Assembly (NCBI GenBank): GCA_030613225.1
Contig: JAUWMJ010000257.1
Location: forward strand, 1-5,286
DNA: 5,286 bases
Reading direction: 5' to 3'
DNA from: Desulfobacterales bacterium
GTDB lineage: Bacteria > Desulfobacterota > Desulfobacteria > Desulfobacterales > JAUWMJ01
The position numbers and the translations under genes were made by a program. Below, one piece after another: positions 5,059 through 5,286 of this stretch; position 1 is the stretch's first letter; each line of letters starts with the position of its first letter. The notes beneath the pieces are model-generated. The model did no database searches. It was not told where the DNA came from and saw only the letters and a list, made by a program, of their open reading frames with translations.

Positions 5059-5286
5059 ATGAAAGATGAAGATAAAAGTAGAGACCGACTCATAAAGGAG
5101 TTGGAGGGATTGCGCCGGCGGGTTATTGAGTTGGAAGGATCAAAAGCCGTGCTCAGGCAAGCCGGAGAAACCTCAAGTGATAGTGGGACGAGGTGTGCAT
5201 CCAGTGATATCGAAAGAAATGAATGGGAATGGATGCTCAATCATTTTCCTGATTTCATAATGATTCTGGACGATCAGCACAGGATT
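5059..5286 (+). CDS. PAS-domain sensor protein, probable histidine kinase (N-terminus only)
   Basis: An open frame runs to the right edge without a stop and gives the first 76 residues. They start with a charged heptad-patterned helix (DRLIKELEGLRRRVIELE, about 9-26), likely a short coiled coil, then a Ser/Thr-rich linker, then WEWMLNHFPDFIMILDDQHRI (from about 56 to the window end), the typical opening of a PAS domain ('mf..~pd.i.i.D..~rI'). Proteins starting this way in Desulfobacterota and related groups are usually cytoplasmic multi-PAS histidine kinases or GGDEF proteins, but the output domain lies outside the window, so the kinase call is inferred. ATG 5059 is chosen because AGGA (5047-5050) sits 8 nt upstream; the in-frame ATG at 5050, which would add MGE, lacks a spaced RBS. 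The gene starts 114 nt after the channel gene on the same strand; whether it belongs to that operon is open. Confidence 0.75.
   Translation, partial: MKDEDKSRDRLIKELEGLRRRVIELEGSKAVLRQAGETSSDSGTRCASSDIERNEWEWMLNHFPDFIMILDDQHRI

Noticed and set aside
5040..5240. Minus-strand 66-codon open frame
   Set aside because: It is antisense to the PAS protein start; Ser/Leu-rich translation is the usual mirror of a charged coiled-coil coding strand.

Overview
The window looks like chromosomal DNA of a Gram-negative anaerobe, most likely a sulfate reducer or relative in the Desulfobacterota (Desulfobacterales type). This is inferred from a CCG-domain iron-sulfur protein of the kind abundant in that group, from envelope lipoproteins, from a PAS sensor protein start typical of the group, and from structured intergenic repeats. 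No rRNA, tRNA, CRISPR array, transposase or phage gene is visible.

Layout, left to right. (1) 17-559 (+): a short nitroreductase-family flavoprotein, with a possible terminator at 561-608. (2) 611-709: a 99-bp inverted repeat whose arms are built from AATTG-type heptamers. (3) 781-2085 (-): a GlcF/HdrD-like iron-sulfur protein with two [4Fe-4S] ferredoxin motifs and two CCG domains, convergent with the nitroreductase and with its own promoter near 2121-2149. (4) 2195-2419: a second inverted repeat with the same architecture but a different unit (GTTCA-type 7-8-mers) around a structured 151-bp core. (5) A clear sigma70-type promoter (TTGATA, 17 nt, TATAAT) at 2447-2475, followed by four closely packed plus-strand genes: a DUF2059-like envelope protein, a small DUF4156/RcsF-like putative lipoprotein, a zinc-ribbon/one-TM/SH3b-like protein, and a six-TM voltage-gated K+ channel with a C-terminal zinc ribbon. 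(6) From 5059, the N-terminus of a PAS-domain sensor protein (probably a histidine kinase) that runs off the window.

The four-gene set is the most interesting unit. Gaps are 18 and 21 nt, and the last pair overlaps by 14 nt at a TTG start. The predicted products span periplasm or outer membrane (two exported proteins), periplasm plus inner membrane (SH3b-like plus TM) and the inner membrane (channel). Two cytoplasmic zinc ribbons lie on the two membrane proteins. A physical or functional assembly that links envelope state to K+ flux is a testable inference, not something the sequence proves. The iron-sulfur protein and nitroreductase are redox proteins without visible partners in the window.
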